Part shown: positions 43,439-51,577 of the stretch, piece after piece
Layout: each line of letters opens with the position of its first letter
How positions within the stretch are numbered: position 1 is the stretch's first letter
Source of the DNA: Elusimicrobiales bacterium
Lineage (GTDB): Bacteria; Elusimicrobiota; Elusimicrobia; Elusimicrobiales; Elusimicrobiaceae
DNA: 61,478 nt
NCBI GenBank assembly: GCA_028688475.1
Contig: JAQTYB010000003.1
Span: 1-61,478 of the forward strand
Reading direction: 5' to 3'
Program-made: the position numbers and the translations under genes
Notes under the pieces: generated by a model
What the model saw: only the letters and a program-made list of their open reading frames with translations
Databases searched by the model: none
What the model was told of the DNA's origin: nothing

Positions 43439-44164
43439 ATGAAAAAACCGAAAATCATTTTCCTGCGCGCCGACGATATCTGCCGACCCGACCTGAAGTT
43501 TAAAAAGGTGTTCGATTTCCTGGCGGAAAACGAAATTCCCGCCAACTACGCCGCCATACCCGGCAAAACAACTTCGGCGCTGAGCGATTTCGTGCGCAAA
43601 CGCAGCGCGCCCGCAAAACTGGTCAATTTCATACAACACGGCTGGAAGCACGTAAATCACTGCGCGGAACCCGGCGGAGCGCGTTATGAGTTCGGCCCCG
43701 CACGCGTAAAAAAGCAGCAGAAACATGACATTTCGCGCGGTTTCGACCGGATGCGCGCAATATTCAGGGAACTGTTCGCCCCGGCTTTCGCGCCGCCGTT
43801 CCATGCTTACGACGAAACGACGGTGCTATTGTGCGCGGAGATGAAATTCGGCGTTTTCGCCGCCGGAAAAAAACTTTTTCCGCTGCCGGACAGCAAAATG
43901 ATTTACCTGCCGTTCACCGTCGCGCTAAGCGAGTATGGCAGCGATTTGCGTCCCCGACCCCTTCCGCTTGAGCGCATGATTGCCGCGACGGAACTGCGGC
44001 TGCGGGAAAGTTCCGTGGCGGGCGTGCGCTTCCACCATGACGCTTTTTTCGGCAGCCATCTGGATGATTTCATGCGCTACTGCCGTTTTATGAAAAAACT
44101 GGAAACCGCCGGCATCGTGAAGTTCGCGCTGATTTCAGACGTTATCGCCAGAAATTCCTACTGA
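43439..44164 (+). CDS. Polysaccharide-deacetylase-like protein
   Basis: 241 residues. FLRADDICRPD near the N-terminus supplies a NodB-like Asp pair, and IQHGWKHVNH supplies a His-x-x-x-His-like metal site. APPFHAYDETT and GVRFHHDAFF fit later NodB motifs. No signal peptide, so it probably acts in the cytoplasm or is only fold-related. The last two codons and stop lie inside a 34-bp inverted repeat (44158-44191), so the native C-terminus may have been altered by insertion of that element. Confidence 0.75.
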   Translation: MKKPKIIFLRADDICRPDLKFKKVFDFLAENEIPANYAAIPGKTTSALSDFVRKRSAPAKLVNFIQHGWKHVNHCAEPGGARYEFGPARVKKQQKHDISRGFDRMRAIFRELFAPAFAPPFHAYDETTVLLCAEMKFGVFAAGKKLFPLPDSKMIYLPFTVALSEYGSDLRPRPLPLERMIAATELRLRESSVAGVRFHHDAFFGSHLDDFMRYCRFMKKLETAGIVKFALISDVIARNSY

Positions 44165-44429
44165 GCTTCACACAATTCCTTAACATGTTGGCTGGCCGGC
44201 TTTGCAGCGAAACAAGGCGCAATGAGCGCCGCATACTCCCTGTATGCGGCGCTCATTGCAACGCGGTTGCAGCCCAAAGCCGGCCTGCCCCGAAGGGGAG
44301 GCTCACCTTTGGCCGCAGGCGTCGTTGCTCCTCCTTGACTTGCCCAGAGGGCAGGCCGGCGTCGTCGCGCCTAGCCTGCGGACAAATCTGAGCCTCCAAC
44401 ATGTTAAGGAATTGTGTGAAGCTCAGTAG
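44158..44429. repeat. 272-bp element with perfect 34-bp terminal inverted repeats
   Basis: Left arm 44158-44191 and right arm 44396-44429 are exact reverse complements, beginning CTACTGAGCTTCACACAATT. Inside is a hairpin at 44195-44286 with an 18-bp perfect stem (GCAATGAGCGCCGCATAC, loop TCCCT) supported by an outer GGCCGGCTTTG/CAAAGCCGGCC stem. GCCGGCCTGCCC recurs inverted as GGGCAGGCCGGC. No transposase and no target duplication are seen. Both flanking convergent genes take their stop codon from the repeat arms (TACTGA). Candidate MITE or an elaborate bidirectional terminator. Confidence 0.85.
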
Positions 44430-44818
44430 ACTGCCGCCGGTTGCAGCATTTTGTCGCGCAATTCTTTGGGGACTGATTGCGACTCGAAGTTCCTGTTCAC
44501 GCTCACCATCACGGTTTTGGCACGAGTGGTAATCCGCCCATCCTGATTGCGGATTGTGTATTCGAACTCGGTTTTTATCTCGGACATTGACAGCACTTTC
44601 GTCTCGATATCCAGCACGTCGCCGTAGAAAGCCGGAAATTTATAGTCCACTTCCTGCCGGTAGACCACGAACAGTATCCCCATGTCCATAAGCTGCTTGA
44701 CGGACAGGCCGCGCTGCTCCATGTACTCGGTGCGCGCCTCTTCCAGATATTTCAGGTAATTGCCGTAGTAAACCACGCCGCCGCAATCGGTGTCGTGGTA
44801 ATAGATGCGTTTTTTCAT
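44423..44818 (-). CDS. ybgC: YbgC-type acyl-CoA thioesterase
   Basis: 131 residues, hot-dog fold. YYHDTDCGGVVYYGNYLKYLEEARTEYM contains the Tyr-Asp-Thr-Asp motif with the catalytic Asp of the 4-hydroxybenzoyl-CoA thioesterase family. YbgC often accompanies tol-pal, which is not present here. The final Tyr and stop come from the inverted repeat. Two nucleotides separate it from yjbQ upstream. Confidence 0.9.
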   Translation of the reverse strand: MKKRIYYHDTDCGGVVYYGNYLKYLEEARTEYMEQRGLSVKQLMDMGILFVVYRQEVDYKFPAFYGDVLDIETKVLSMSEIKTEFEYTIRNQDGRITTRAKTVMVSVNRNFESQSVPKELRDKMLQPAAVY

Positions 44819-44820
44819 AA

Positions 44821-45237
44821 TTACTCTCCTATGATTTTTATGAGGACCCGCTTGTCGCGCATGCCGTCGAACTCGCCGTAAAAAATCCGCTCCCAGGGAC
44901 CGAAATCCAGCCGACCGCCGGTTACGGCGACGACGACCTCGCGGCCCATTATCGTGCGCTTTAGATGGGCGTCGCCGTTATCCTCGCCGGTAAGGTTATG
45001 GCGGTAGCGGTCAACGCCGTAGGGAGCAAGTTTTTCAACCCACTCCAGAAAATCCTGATGGAGTCCGCTTTCGTTGTCGTTTATGAAAACGCTTGAGGTG
45101 ATGTGCATTGAGTTGACCAGGCAAAGCCCTTCCTTGACTCCGCTTTTGCGCGCGGCCTGCTCGACGCGGTCTGTTATGTTGACTATTTCATGCCGGCTGC
45201 GCGTATGCAGCGTGAGATATTGCGTATGCGCCTTCAT
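44821..45237 (-). CDS. yjbQ: YjbQ/UPF0047 family protein
   Basis: 138 residues. [21 protein letters not shown] and [13 protein letters not shown] are UPF0047 signatures, with conserved His and acidic residues lining the trimer pocket; [13 protein letters not shown] is the third block. Some members have weak thiamine-phosphate synthase activity, but the cellular role is unsettled. ATG 45237 has AGGAGG 5 nt upstream. Operon with ybgC. Confidence 0.92.
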   Translation of the reverse strand: MKAHTQYLTLHTRSRHEIVNITDRVEQAARKSGVKEGLCLVNSMHITSSVFINDNESGLHQDFLEWVEKLAPYGVDRYRHNLTGEDNGDAHLKRTIMGREVVVAVTGGRLDFGPWERIFYGEFDGMRDKRVLIKIIGE

Positions 45238-45390
45238 CAGTCCTCCTTTTGAAGCATACCTGCTCCTGTATGCGGGACCGCAAGATACCGAAATTGTAGC
45301 ATGTTGTTTTATCAAACGGCATTTCCAAATTCTAATGCAACGGCGCAGGCGGGCGTTTTGGTATAATCATATTCCATCCGGCAGTTAAGC

Positions 45391-45480
45391 GGAGGGGTGT
45401 GTGAGTGGTCGAAACAGCAGGTCTCGAAAACCTGTAGGGGGGCAACCTCCTCGTGGGTTCGAATCCCACCCCCTCCGCCA
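45391..45480 (+). tRNA. tRNA-Ser (CGA)
   Basis: Class II tRNA: acceptor GGAGGGG (45391-45397) pairs with CCCCTCC, discriminator G, encoded CCA. Anticodon stem CAGGT/ACCTG with loop CTCGAAA (anticodon CGA). Long variable arm AGGGGGGCAACCTCCT and T-arm GTGGGTTCGAATCCCAC. A TATAAT box lies at 45362-45367. Confidence 0.95.
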
Positions 45481-45607
45481 TTTTGTAAGGTTTGCAAGTG
45501 CTGGCAAAAATTACCTTTGAAGCGAGATTTCGAATGACTATAGACATTCATACAATTCTTAAACCTCGCTCTCCAGCTTTGCCGTTGTGGGCATACATGG
45601 AGTTACT

Positions 45608-46405
45608 ATGAGAGACATAGATGCTTCCTTGGATATCCTTTGTGACCCGCATGACCGCAGTCCCTTATCACTATGCTTGGAAAATACCAGCGGATACTGC
45701 GCACTTGTGAACGCAACGTGTCAGCGACGTTATGAAATCCAAAAGGGAATTCCCAATTTTTCACCTTCAGAATTGTTGACAGGCTTCAATCTAAAATACC
45801 AAAAAATGTACAACAGGATGGCTCCGGTTTATGATATGCCGACCAGAATTATGAACACTTTTTTTAAAACAACTCTAGATAAAATGGAATCAGAGTCATT
45901 ACAGGATATCAAAGTTAAACCAGGCAATCGCGTGCTGGAAGTTTCAATCGGAACGGGTGGGAATTTTCGCACACTACCAGAAGATATTTCTGTCTTTGGT
46001 ATAGACATCTCAATGGGTATGTTAGGCCAGGCTCAAAGAAACTTCAGGAATTGGGGGCGTAAAGCGTGCCTTTTTCAAGGCGAAGCAGAAAATCTTCCAT
46101 TTAAGGATTGCAGTTTTGATGTTGTTTTCCACGTGGGCGGGATAAACTTTTTTAACAACAAACGGAAAGCTATTGAGGAGATGGCAAGAGTCACCAAGCC
46201 GGGAACAAAGGTGGTAATCATTGATGAAATGGAAATATACATAAAAAATATTTATGAAAAAATTCCCTATTTTGGCCGTTATTTCCAAAACAGGTCAGAT
46301 ACGGTCACTCCTCCCGAAAAATTGGTCCCGGCGGGAATGAAAGATGTTCTACTCAAGAACCTCTGGGATGGCAAGATGTACTGTCTTTCCTTTGTAAAAC
46401 CCTAA
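45608..46405 (+). CDS. Class I SAM-dependent methyltransferase
   Basis: 265 residues. VLEVSIGTGGNF (about 109-120) is motif I; FGIDIS follows as motif II, and LPFKDCSFDVVFHVGG is motif IV. The first 50 residues (LCDPHDRSPL, RRYEIQKGIPNF) resemble a Trm112-like zinc-ribbon remnant with only some Cys. Most like UbiE/COQ5-type small-molecule methyltransferases; substrate not assignable. ATG 45608 follows GGAG by 5 nt. First gene of the AT-richer island downstream of tRNA-Ser. Confidence 0.85.
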   Translation: MRDIDASLDILCDPHDRSPLSLCLENTSGYCALVNATCQRRYEIQKGIPNFSPSELLTGFNLKYQKMYNRMAPVYDMPTRIMNTFFKTTLDKMESESLQDIKVKPGNRVLEVSIGTGGNFRTLPEDISVFGIDISMGMLGQAQRNFRNWGRKACLFQGEAENLPFKDCSFDVVFHVGGINFFNNKRKAIEEMARVTKPGTKVVIIDEMEIYIKNIYEKIPYFGRYFQNRSDTVTPPEKLVPAGMKDVLLKNLWDGKMYCLSFVKP

Positions 46406-46549
46406 CCGCACTACGGGAACAAAGCACTTATTTAGTAATAACGCATCATGAACCGTAAACATTACGTCCGAGACAACAAGAAGTTTGCGCGAAGCGAGGC
46501 CAATTAAAAATATGAGAAATTATGCACCATTCCAAGAGAACGACATTGT

Positions 46550-46590
46550 AAAGTTCTTGATATTATACAGTCTGCCCCGTAGCTTTGATA
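46550..46590 (+). repeat. Dispersed ~45-bp element, copy C
   Basis: AAGTTCTTGATATTATACAG followed by TCTGCCCCG, with AAAG/CTTT able to pair at the edges. TGATATTAT looks like an extended -10 (TGnTATnAT). A strong terminator follows within 10 nt, so a transcript started here would be only about 45 nt. Confidence 0.75.
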
Positions 46591-46616
46591 AAATCCCGCG
46601 AAAGCGGGATTTTTTC
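46590..46616 (+). terminator. Rho-independent terminator
   Basis: AATCCCGC, loop GAAA, GCGGGATT then TTTTC. Stable GNRA-capped hairpin directly after copy C of the dispersed element; about 185 nt after the methyltransferase stop. Confidence 0.85.
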
Positions 46617-46636
46617 TTTCAAAGCGGAGGAGGAGG

Positions 46637-46690
46637 AGCAGGCCAACTGCTTGGCCTGCGGTGGGATTCGAATTCCATTTCCTCTGAGCC
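46637..46690 (+). other. tRNA-like 3' half (possible att scar)
   Basis: A variable-arm-like hairpin (GCAGGCCAA, loop CTGC, TTGGCCTGC) is followed by GGTGGGATTCGAATTCCA, a T-arm lookalike with one base missing. No anticodon arm precedes it. It may be a decayed class II tRNA fragment left by integration next to the intact tRNA-Ser. Confidence 0.3.
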
Positions 46691-46742
46691 GTGAAAGGAT
46701 GTGGAAATGCTCTGATTCAATGAAAGATTGTGTATCACCTAT

Positions 46743-46856
46743 CACTACTCCGTTAAGTATATGTGGCTATTTGCAAGGGTGATTTTGAGTCGGGCGTATG
46801 GGTTGTTTATTCCGCTGCGCGCCTCCAAATAGGCGCATATACTTAACGGAGTAGTG
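46743..46856. repeat. 114-bp MITE-like element
   Basis: Terminal inverted repeats begin CACTACTCCGTTAAGTATAT (21 bp perfect, about 30 bp with two mismatches). The element is flanked by CTAT on both sides (46739-46742 and 46857-46860), a possible 4-bp target duplication. The right end abuts the ATG of the CPBP gene. Its GGAG at 46848-46851 lies 9 nt before that ATG and could be the SD. Confidence 0.7.
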
Positions 46857-46860
46857 CTAT

Positions 46861-47589
46861 ATGCATCTCGTGAATAGATTCAAAATACCCCTGCTGATTG
46901 CTCTAGCATTTATGCTTCATGTATGTCTGTTGGCGTATGGCATTAATAAATTCTTTTATACCGATGCCTCATTTCAGCTCAGCAGCCATCATTACAATAT
47001 ATACTTTTGCATCTATGCATTCGCTGCCACACTTCGCCCCGTATTGATGATTCTATTGTCCTGGTATCTATGCAGGGAAAGCGGCTTAAGGGAAAGCTCC
47101 TTTCTGTCAGTGCCAAAGATGCCATGGAAAGATATTCTGCTGGGAATAGTTGCTGTCGCCGTTTTTAGATTTTATGCCACACCTTTCATGATTTGGATTA
47201 CCGGCAAAAGTTCTGTTCCCGGTTTCCCCGGCATAACTATTCTCTTGTCTGAAACAATGCGGAATTTGCATATTTACACTGAGGCCTTCTTCTGTGTCTC
47301 TGATGTGATAATAGGACCAATTGGCGAGGAAGTTTTATACCGCGGATACATTCATACATTAATAAAAAAACATTTCGGCTTTTTGCCTGCAATCGTAATT
47401 GTTTCGGGGCTATTTTCGCTGTCGCATTGGCCAGTTCTCGGAATGTCGTGGTGGAATTTTTCGCAGCAGTTTATTATGGGAATTATCTTAGGCATATTAC
47501 GGGAAAGTTCAGGCGGAATCCTGGCACCGATAGCAACACATCAAGTCAAAAATCTTTTGGTTGTTTTATTTCGCATAAAGGTTCTGTAA
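46861..47589 (+). CDS. CPBP-family intramembrane metalloprotease
   Basis: 242 residues with several membrane helices. GPIGEEVLYRGYI supplies the EExxxR motif (Glu156, Glu157, Arg161), and His189 in SLSHW and His227 in ATHQVKN are the later conserved His. These are the CAAX-protease/bacteriocin-processing (Abi/CPBP) motifs. Some relatives provide self-immunity to bacteriocins or process prenylated peptides; no partner is evident here. Its upstream sequence is the MITE-like element. Confidence 0.88.
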   Translation: MHLVNRFKIPLLIALAFMLHVCLLAYGINKFFYTDASFQLSSHHYNIYFCIYAFAATLRPVLMILLSWYLCRESGLRESSFLSVPKMPWKDILLGIVAVAVFRFYATPFMIWITGKSSVPGFPGITILLSETMRNLHIYTEAFFCVSDVIIGPIGEEVLYRGYIHTLIKKHFGFLPAIVIVSGLFSLSHWPVLGMSWWNFSQQFIMGIILGILRESSGGILAPIATHQVKNLLVVLFRIKVL

Positions 47590-47620
47590 AATATGAAATT
47601 ATAACCATGAAAAAGCAGCC

Positions 47621-47672
47621 GCAAAAGTTCTTGATATCATACAGTCCATCCCGCCATTATTTTGTGCAAAAG
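47621..47672 (+). repeat. Dispersed ~45-bp element, copy D
   Basis: AAGTTCTTGATATCATACAG then TCCATCCCGCCA. Edges GCAAAA and TTTTGTGC can pair with a 2-nt bulge. Lies between the CPBP protease gene and the esterase gene. Confidence 0.7.
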
Positions 47673-47706
47673 TCGATGTCAGAAGTCTACAACTGTGGGG
47701 GTTGAA

Positions 47707-48657
47707 ATGAAGCTTTTGATACTTGCTCTCTGTGTTGTGCTTGCCTTTAGCGGAGTGCGCGCACAGACACCTGCCTGGCAGCCATCGCCTGGACATGCGC
47801 AAATCCTGATATGGCCGGCGGCCGCGCCTGATGCCCAGCCTGTAGCAGGGCCGGAGGCGGTAGCTGCCGTCAATAAGATGGTCGCGGGCAAGCCGTGGCT
47901 TTGGGTAAACAATGTCTCACAGCCTACAATTACTGTCTATTCGCCGAAGGGAAAGAATACTGGCGCCGCGGTAGTTGTGTTCCCCGGAGGCGGCTATGAT
48001 GGTCTGGCTATCGACCTTGAAGGCACGGAGGTCTGCGATTGGCTGACGGCCAAAGGTATCTCGTGCATTTTGTTGAAATACCGCGTTCCTCGTTCGGGGC
48101 CGCAGTGGAATGCGAAATGCAAGTGCCAACGGGAACCGAAAGCTCCGACGGCATTGGAGGATGCGCAGAGAACGGTGGGACTGGTGCGCTTTCACGCGGC
48201 GGAGTGGCATATCAATCCGCACAAAATCGGAGTGTTAGGGTTTTCGGCAGGCGGACATCTCGTGGCAGCGATGAGTACGCATTTTGAGAAACGTTTGTAC
48301 CCCTCCGTGGATGCGGCCGACAAAGAAAGCTGCCGCCCGGATTTTGCAGTGGCTCTTTATCCGGGGCATTTGTGGACTGGAGGTAACACTTTAAAGTTGA
48401 ATCCTGATATTGCTGCTCATATCACCAGCCAGACGCCGCCTACGTTTTTGCTGCAAGCGGAGAATGACTACGTGGACAATGTAAACCAATCGCTGGTTTA
48501 CTACATTGGGTTGAAGAACGCAGGGGTTCCCGTGGAGATGCATTTGTATGCGCAAGGCGGGCATGCGTTCGGGCTGCGGCGCACTACGCTTCCGATAACG
48601 CAATGGCCTCAGTTGATGGAAACATGGCTGGGCACTATCGGGATAATTTCGGAGTAG
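47707..48657 (+). CDS. Secreted alpha/beta-hydrolase esterase
   Basis: 316 residues with a signal peptide (MKLLILALCVVLAFSGVRA). VFPGGGYDGLA forms the oxyanion hole of the HSL/BD-FAE-like group. Ser180 in GFSAGG, Asp254 in AENDYVDN and His286 in GGHAFG form the triad. Resembles acetyl-esterases that deacetylate xylan-type sugars. Start MKLL at 47707. It lies between copies D and E of the dispersed element. Confidence 0.88.
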   Translation: MKLLILALCVVLAFSGVRAQTPAWQPSPGHAQILIWPAAAPDAQPVAGPEAVAAVNKMVAGKPWLWVNNVSQPTITVYSPKGKNTGAAVVVFPGGGYDGLAIDLEGTEVCDWLTAKGISCILLKYRVPRSGPQWNAKCKCQREPKAPTALEDAQRTVGLVRFHAAEWHINPHKIGVLGFSAGGHLVAAMSTHFEKRLYPSVDAADKESCRPDFAVALYPGHLWTGGNTLKLNPDIAAHITSQTPPTFLLQAENDYVDNVNQSLVYYIGLKNAGVPVEMHLYAQGGHAFGLRRTTLPITQWPQLMETWLGTIGIISE

Positions 48658-48683
48658 GCAATATGGGGTGGGACGCCTTGCCA

Positions 48684-48744
48684 TGAAAACGGGGCGGTGA
48701 AAGTTCTTGCTGTTATCCAGTTTATCCAGCCAGTTTACAAAAAG
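48684..48744 (+). repeat. Dispersed ~45-bp element, copy E (diverged)
   Basis: AAACGGGGCGG as in copy B, then AAGTTCTTGCTGTTATCCAG and CCAGCCAGTTTACAAAAAG. AAAC/GTTT at the edges can pair. It follows the esterase gene and precedes a short secreted reading frame. Confidence 0.55.
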
Positions 48745-48765
48745 CCGTCAAAAGTGTACCAATTA

Positions 48766-49005
48766 ACAATGCTGAAAGAAGTCGCTGCAATCATTTTCGT
48801 TACTATGCTTTCCCCGATGTGCTACGGGAAGGAGGGTGAACCCTTGACTACCAATAAGGTTGTTCAAGTCATTAACGCAGGGCATGATTTCAAAAACTTA
48901 TGGCAAAAAGCTCAAGGCAAACCTTTTGAGGACCAAACCCGACTATGGAATGAGAATATTGAGTCCAAGTATCAAAACTGTAGCTGGCGCGATTCGTTTT
49001 TTTGA
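48766..49005 (+). pseudogene. Short secreted reading frame, probably truncated
   Basis: 79 residues starting MLKEVAAIIFVTMLSP, a likely signal peptide ending near CYG, followed by a mixed helical stretch and an abrupt stop after WRDSFF. The same frame continues past two stops into a plausible coding-like stretch (VPHVSFHVGVDNWVN), suggesting a gene broken by point mutations. No family recognised. Confidence 0.35.
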
Positions 49006-49155
49006 CAAACTAATTCTAAAGTTATACCCTTTTGTTCCGGTTGGGGTTTCCTTGCAACGCTTACTTCATCTGGTCTATGAAATGTTCCGCATGTTTCTTT
49101 CCATGTGGGGGTGGATAACTGGGTAAACAGCTATTTTTGGAGAAAGGTATTCTGC

Positions 49156-49689
49156 ATGAAAATTGAAATATTTCTTGCTGTGGTATTGGTTGGCGGACTA
49201 TTCGTTCCAAGTGCCAAGGCTGGTACTGCTTCTGCCGGTATTTCGGAAAAACTACCCATTGCTGCGCCGTCTGCAAAAGGCGTATGTCAGGACGATGTTT
49301 CCGCGTTTTGCAAGGACGTGAAACCGGGCGGCATCAGCGTATGCCTTCAGGATAATCTGGATAAACTTTCAGACGGATGCAAAGCGCAAATAATTCAGCG
49401 CATTCCCTGCCGCGCCGAGCAGGACAAAGTATGCCCCGGCCTTACCGGCGGGAAGCTGGCGAAATGCGTGAAAGCCAACAAGGATAAATTCTCTGCCAAT
49501 TGCAAAACCGGCGGCGGGTTCAGGGCGGGAACATACCGCCAGTTCATAAAAACCTGCATTCCAGACGCCAAAAGACTGTGCAAAGCGGTAATCCCCGGCG
49601 ACCCGTTGATGTTGCCGTGCCTGCGCGCGCATCAGTCCGAACTTTCCGCCGCCTGCAAAGCGGTTATTCCCCGGGAGGAGCTTAAATGA
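49156..49689 (+). CDS. Secreted Cys-rich-repeat protein
   Basis: 177 residues with a signal peptide (MKIEIFLAVVLVGGLFVPSAKA). Three to four repeats of about 50 residues each have Cys at regular spacing: CQDDVSAFCKDVKPGGISVCLQ, then CRAEQDKVCPGLTGGKLAKCV, then CIPDAKRLCKAVIPGDPLMLPCL. The pattern matches the GLG1-type Cys-rich repeat known in exported bacterial proteins. Disulfide-bonded; function unknown. ATG 49156 follows GGAGAAAGG by about 9 nt. Overlaps the next gene (ATGA). Confidence 0.85.
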   Translation: MKIEIFLAVVLVGGLFVPSAKAGTASAGISEKLPIAAPSAKGVCQDDVSAFCKDVKPGGISVCLQDNLDKLSDGCKAQIIQRIPCRAEQDKVCPGLTGGKLAKCVKANKDKFSANCKTGGGFRAGTYRQFIKTCIPDAKRLCKAVIPGDPLMLPCLRAHQSELSAACKAVIPREELK

Positions 49690-49958
49690 AACTGTTTTTC
49701 GCAAGCCTTGTTTTGAGCGCAGCAACTTGCGGCGCGCTGGCGCAGACCTCCGCCATCATGATACCCGCGGTCTCCACCTCCGCCGCCACGACCGCCGAAC
49801 AGAAAGCGCGCGCCGCAAAAAACCTCGCGGCGATGAAGGCGATGGTGTCCGGCATTCGCAAATCCAAGCTGGCCGCATCCGCTAAAACCGCCGGAACGGC
49901 GGTCAAGACCTCCAAGACGGTAACCACTATCAGCAAGTCCGCTGTCCGCCGTAAATAA
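49686..49958 (+). CDS. Small secreted basic low-complexity protein
   Basis: 90 residues. Signal peptide MKLFFASLVLSAATCGALA, then a Val-Ser-Thr/Ala-rich stretch (AVSTSAATTAEQKARAAK, similar to words in BamA) and a basic Lys/Ser/Thr tail. No domain recognised. Part of the 49.1-52.5 kb operon of exported proteins, with a 4-nt overlap upstream and a 1-nt gap downstream. Confidence 0.7.
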   Translation: MKLFFASLVLSAATCGALAQTSAIMIPAVSTSAATTAEQKARAAKNLAAMKAMVSGIRKSKLAASAKTAGTAVKTSKTVTTISKSAVRRK

Positions 49959-49959
49959 A

Positions 49960-51573
49960 ATGCAATCTTTTTTTGTTGCCGGCCTGCTGAGCCTGATGTC
50001 CCTCTCTGCGGCAATTGCGCAGACATCCGTGCCGCAAGACGCCGCTGCCCAAACCGGTCCGGCGCAGAAAATGCGCGATTATTACAAGGCTGATGCGGCA
50101 GAGTTCGAAGCGCTTCAGGAAAAGCAATCGGTTGACTTGAAGCGAATCCTCACCCGGATGCAAACTCTGGAAGCTGACCAGAAAAAACTTCGCACCGCCA
50201 ACCGTCAGGCGTTACATGTTATGCGCGCAAACCGCTTTGGAAGCGGAGGCGGCGCGGCAGCAATCACCCCGTCGAGCGCGCCCGTAGGCGCGTTGTTTAC
50301 CGTCACCGGCTCCGGCTTCGGCGATTCCGCCAGCACCAACACCGTCGTGCTGATTGGCGGAACAACAGCGAGCATGACCCTCTGGACGGAGTCCCGAATC
50401 CAGGGCACGCTGCCTTATCTGACCACCGGGCAGTACCCTGTAGTAGTCAGGCGTTATGCCGGGAACACTATCGCGCAGACCTATATAACCATCGTCGCGC
50501 CGACGATAACCGCGGCAAGCCCGCAGACCGCCGAGGCAGGCGGCGCATTCACGCTGACCGGCACGGCATTCGGCGGCTACAGCGGCGGCCAGCTCAACGG
50601 CAAACCCGCCGCGCGCGTTATGGTTGACGGTTCCGCCGTTTGCGCGTTAAGCTCGTGGACGGACAGCCAAATCCGGGGCATCATCCCCGACGATACCGCC
50701 GCGGGGCCGCATACATTCACGGTCGTGCGCGAAGGCTCGGGCGGCGCGCAGGCTTCAAACGCCGCCGGTTTCACGACAGGCGGCAACGTCTCCGCCGCGC
50801 GAGCGTTAGCCTCCGCAAGCAACAGCTACGACCCGACCGCCGGATTGCTATTGCCCGCAAGCTGGGGCGGCGCCGTCGAGTCCGCCAGCCGCGCGGCGGT
50901 GAGCGTCCCCGCAAATGCGTTGGCAAGCGACACCGTAATCTCAATCGCAACCGCCGCCATTTCGCAGGACGCCGCCGCGCTGATGTTTCAAAGCGAAAAC
51001 AAAATCTACATCAAACCCGTAGGCCAGCCTGTAACCTTCGGCCCGGCGGACCTGACGCTGGCCTCCCCCGCCACGCTCACCATCCCGTTCGACCGCGCAC
51101 AAATCCCGTACGGCAAAACCGAGCGCGACCTGGCGGTATACAAATGGGATGACGCCGCGCAATCCTGGCAAAAGGTTGCCTCCACGCTCAAAAACGGGCG
51201 GCTGGTTGCGCAGGCGCAGCAGCTATCGCTTTATCAGGCGATGGCGCAGGGCGTCAATCAGGCGGCAAGCGAGGTGTTTGCGCTGCGCCAGTTCTACGTC
51301 TACCCGAACCCGGCCAAAAACGGCAACAGCCCGAAACTGCATCTCGAATGCGGCGTAGGCGACGGTTACGACGTGCGCATCTACGACGTTGCCGGCGAGT
51401 TGCGCCACAGTGCGCATTTTGACGGACCGCCACAGTTGGGCACGGAATATAATTACGAGTACGTCTGGGACATGAACGGCGCGGGTTCCGGCGTCTACAC
51501 CGCCGTGATGGAAGCGCACAAGGCGGGCGAAGGCAACATCCGCGCGAAAAAGAAATTTGCAATCGTAAGGTGA
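49960..51573 (+). CDS. Secreted IPT/TIG-domain protein with FlgD-like C-terminus
   Basis: 537 residues. Signal peptide 1-20, a short coiled coil (about 36-78), two IPT/TIG domains (about 97-180 and 183-275), a ZU5-like region (about 305-400, VSVPANALASDTVISIATAAI) and a C-terminal FlgD/T9SS-like domain (FYVYPNPAKNGNSPKL, YDVAGELRHS, NGAGSGVYTAVMEA). Ends in a KKFAIVR-type strand. Such C-termini act as sorting or anchoring modules in other phyla. The next gene is a PorV-like barrel. Confidence 0.82.
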   Translation: MQSFFVAGLLSLMSLSAAIAQTSVPQDAAAQTGPAQKMRDYYKADAAEFEALQEKQSVDLKRILTRMQTLEADQKKLRTANRQALHVMRANRFGSGGGAAAITPSSAPVGALFTVTGSGFGDSASTNTVVLIGGTTASMTLWTESRIQGTLPYLTTGQYPVVVRRYAGNTIAQTYITIVAPTITAASPQTAEAGGAFTLTGTAFGGYSGGQLNGKPAARVMVDGSAVCALSSWTDSQIRGIIPDDTAAGPHTFTVVREGSGGAQASNAAGFTTGGNVSAARALASASNSYDPTAGLLLPASWGGAVESASRAAVSVPANALASDTVISIATAAISQDAAALMFQSENKIYIKPVGQPVTFGPADLTLASPATLTIPFDRAQIPYGKTERDLAVYKWDDAAQSWQKVASTLKNGRLVAQAQQLSLYQAMAQGVNQAASEVFALRQFYVYPNPAKNGNSPKLHLECGVGDGYDVRIYDVAGELRHSAHFDGPPQLGTEYNYEYVWDMNGAGSGVYTAVMEAHKAGEGNIRAKKKFAIVR

Positions 51574-51577
51574 GACG

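Larger units (their letters stand above)
46406..46742. other. Gene-poor accessory stretch
   Basis: Between the methyltransferase gene and the small inverted-repeat element. It contains a 19-codon open frame (46448-46507, unsupported), dispersed element copy C, a terminator and a tRNA-like 3' half. These are listed separately where supported. Confidence 0.6.

Noticed and set aside
44185..44391. Open frame inside the 272-bp inverted-repeat element as a possible transposase fragment
   Set aside because: Cys/Arg/Ala-rich translation of hairpin DNA with no transposase motif.
46621..46700. Selenocysteine or other complete tRNA gene
   Set aside because: No anticodon arm and no matching acceptor stem; only a 3' half lookalike.
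48860..49126. 88-codon plus-strand frame overlapping the short secreted reading frame
   Set aside because: No signal peptide or motif; it is an alternative frame over a probably broken gene.
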